A stretch of 7,051 bases of DNA from CAZAGA01 sp041912175 (GTDB lineage Bacteria; Chloroflexota; Anaerolineae; Anaerolineales; UBA4823). The stretch spans positions 1 through 7,051 of the forward strand of contig JAYRNN010000107.1 of the NCBI GenBank assembly GCA_041912175.1. Reading direction: 5' to 3'. The translations under genes and the position numbers were made by a program. Within the stretch, counting starts at the first letter, position 1; each line of letters begins with the position of its first letter. This document shows, in pieces, positions 5,761 through 7,051 of this stretch. The notes below the pieces were generated by a model. The model worked only from the letters and a program-made list of their open reading frames with translations. It searched no databases and had not been told where the DNA came from.

Positions 5761-6890
5761 TCAAAATCAAAAACGCACGCTTGCTCGACCGTGAGGGCCG
5801 GCTGGTTCAAGAAGAGCTCTTCATAGAAGATGATATGATCGTCGCTGTGTCTTCCGCGCCTCCCCAGGCGGTTCCTGCGCGGGAGGAATTCGACGCCTCC
5901 GGCCTGGTCGTGTCGCCCGGCTGGATCGACCTGCAGATCAACGGCGCTTTTGGCCTGGATTTCACCAACGATCCCGCCTGCGTCTGGGATGTGGCGGCAA
6001 AACTGCCCCAATTCGGCGTGACCGCGTTTCTACCCACCGTCATTACCGCCTCCGCCGAAACCTACCAGGCGGCGATTGCGGCGCTGCAGGCAGGCCCGCC
6101 TCCGGGGTGGCGCGGCGCCCGCCCGTTAGGCTGGCATTTTGAAGGTCCCTTCCTTAACCCTGCCCGCAAAGGCGCCCATAACCCGGCCGATCTGCGCCTG
6201 CCCGAGCCCGGCTTCGTGCAGGATTGGAGCCGGGATAACGGCGTGCTGCTGGTCACCATGGCCCCCGAGCTGCCGGGGGCTTTGGCGCTGGCCGAACAAT
6301 TGGCGGGGCGCGGCGTGCGGCTCAGCATCGGCCATTCGACCGCCACGCTGGATGAAGCCCGCCAGGCTGTGGCGCACGGTTTCAGCGCCGCCACCCATCT
6401 CTTCAACGCCATGCCGCCCCTCGACCATCGTTCCCCTGGCCTGGTCGGCGAGGTCTTGCTCAACCAGCGCATCGCAGCCGGATTGATCGTCGATGGCCTG
6501 CACGTGCATCCCTACCTGGTGGAGATCGCCTGGCGTCTCAAGGGCGGGGATCACATCCTTTTGATCAGCGACGCCACTTCCGCCCTGGGCAGCGCGCCGG
6601 GAAAATACATGCAGGGCGGGCTGGAAGTTACCGTCGACGCGCGTTCGGCGCGCCTGGCGGATGGAACCCTGGCCGGGAGCATGCTGCGCCTCGAACAGGC
6701 GCTGCGCAACGTGATCCAGTTTACCGGCGCGCCCATCGAGCAGGTTTTGCCAGCCCTGGGGGTGAACCAGGCCCGGCTGCTGGGCCTTGAAGAGGTTGGG
6801 GAAATCCGCCCTGGTTTCAGGGCCGACCTGACATTTCTCAACCCAGCCGGCGAAGTCGCGAGGACGATGGTCGGCGGGCAGTGGTTCTAA
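5757..6890 (+). CDS. nagA: N-acetylglucosamine-6-phosphate deacetylase
   Basis: NagA is a cytoplasmic amidohydrolase that removes acetate from N-acetylglucosamine-6-phosphate, giving glucosamine-6-phosphate for glycolysis or cell-wall synthesis. From the TTG start the product has 377 residues, close to the usual 380. Family blocks appear in order: SPGWIDLQINGAFGLDF (53-69), GWHFEGPFLNPARKGAHN (125-142) with metal ligand Glu129, SIGHSTAT (190-197) with His193, ATHLFNAMPPLDHRSPG (212-228) with His214, IVDGLHVHP (244-252) with substrate-binding His249, and LISDATSALG (269-278) with the catalytic Asp272. No residue expected for activity is missing. The frame extends 26 codons upstream to an ATG at 5679, but that ATG overlaps a TATAAT box and lies in a repeat, and AGAGG precedes the TTG. 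No nagB or sugar transporter is visible beside it. Expression is probably driven from repeat copy B and may be coupled to the leader ORF. Confidence 0.93.
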   Translation: MIKIKNARLLDREGRLVQEELFIEDDMIVAVSSAPPQAVPAREEFDASGLVVSPGWIDLQINGAFGLDFTNDPACVWDVAAKLPQFGVTAFLPTVITASAETYQAAIAALQAGPPPGWRGARPLGWHFEGPFLNPARKGAHNPADLRLPEPGFVQDWSRDNGVLLVTMAPELPGALALAEQLAGRGVRLSIGHSTATLDEARQAVAHGFSAATHLFNAMPPLDHRSPGLVGEVLLNQRIAAGLIVDGLHVHPYLVEIAWRLKGGDHILLISDATSALGSAPGKYMQGGLEVTVDARSARLADGTLAGSMLRLEQALRNVIQFTGAPIEQVLPALGVNQARLLGLEEVGEIRPGFRADLTFLNPAGEVARTMVGGQWF

Positions 6891-6936
6891 TCGCTAATGC
6901 CCACACTTTCGCCTGCAGCTCAGCACAGACTCAAAG

Positions 6937-6967
6937 GGGCTGTCTAGAAAGAACGACTAAACAGTCC
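6937..6967. repeat. Weak inverted repeat downstream of nagA
   Basis: GGGCTGT (6937-6943) can pair with ACAGTCC (6961-6967) with one G-T pair, around a 17-base loop. No T run follows, so it is not an obvious terminator. The sequence GGGGCTGTCTAGAAAG at 6936-6951 has the flavour of an insertion-sequence end, but no transposase is present. Confidence 0.25.
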
Positions 6968-7003
6968 TACAAGGGGAATAATCGGTGCAATTTAGCGAGA
7001 GAC

Positions 7004-7035
7004 AAAAAAAGGCGGCCTAACGGGCCGCCAATTTT
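7004..7035. terminator. Rho-independent hairpin terminator, probably bidirectional
   Basis: GGCGGCC (7011-7017) pairs perfectly with GGCCGCC (7023-7029) around a five-base loop. Seven A residues precede it (7004-7010) and AATTTT follows it (7030-7035). On the plus strand it would end the nagA transcript about 120 bases after the stop with a modest T run. On the minus strand the seven T residues make it stronger, suggesting it also ends a convergent gene beyond the right edge. Confidence 0.85.
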
Positions 7036-7051
7036 GTCATATTATGAGCAA

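Noticed and set aside
6126..6554. 142-codon minus-strand frame within nagA
   Set aside because: It is a shadow of the G+C-rich nagA coding sequence; all conserved NagA motifs are on the plus strand here.

Overview
The window looks like a chromosomal segment of a bacterium, most likely a member of the Chloroflexota (Anaerolineae-like). This is inferred from gene content: an F420-type oxidoreductase-family protein, a large secreted subtilase with an FN3 domain and a 'FFLPLVRR' segment of the kind I associate with secreted Chloroflexota proteins, and a two-helix membrane protein with a PH-like tail. No rRNA, tRNA, CRISPR array or intact mobile element is visible.

Layout. (1) 1-785, minus: 5' part of a membrane protein gene of unknown function that runs off the left edge. 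(2) 1027-1461, minus: a small deazaflavin (F420)-dependent nitroreductase/quinone reductase-family protein. (3) 1539-1634: copy A of a 96-bp direct repeat, in the divergent gap between gene 2 and the next gene. (4) 1608-2180, plus: an isoprenylcysteine carboxyl methyltransferase (ICMT)-type integral membrane methyltransferase whose first nine codons lie inside the repeat. (5) 2195-2314, plus: a possible 39-codon ORF whose stop overlaps the convergent protease stop. (6) 4989-5510 then 2311-4932, minus: a lipoprotein gene followed by an 873-residue secreted subtilisin-like protease, probably one transcription unit. (7) 5626-5721: copy B of the repeat, again in a divergent gap. (8) 5695-5760 and 5757-6890, plus: a 21-codon leader ORF made largely of repeat B, overlapping the TTG start of nagA (N-acetylglucosamine-6-phosphate deacetylase). 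(9) 7004-7035: a hairpin terminator flanked by A and T runs.

Two observations deserve most attention. First, the lipoprotein's C-terminal domain aligns by eye with the protease's own N-terminal propeptide (shared K-x-D-x-x-L, VQ, and QxxxPISxL...V motifs). The operon may therefore encode a membrane-tethered, stand-alone propeptide that acts in trans as inhibitor or folding helper of the co-encoded protease. Second, a 92/96-identical repeat carries a TATAAT box, a short leader and the first codons of a gene. In copy A it opens the methyltransferase gene; in copy B the same beginning leads into an early stop that overlaps nagA. This looks like duplication of a promoter-plus-start cassette, with the truncated start now serving as a leader peptide for nagA.

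No metabolic pathway links all these genes. NagA handles amino sugars from cell-wall or chitin recycling and the protease acts outside the cell, so a scavenging lifestyle is plausible but only inferred.
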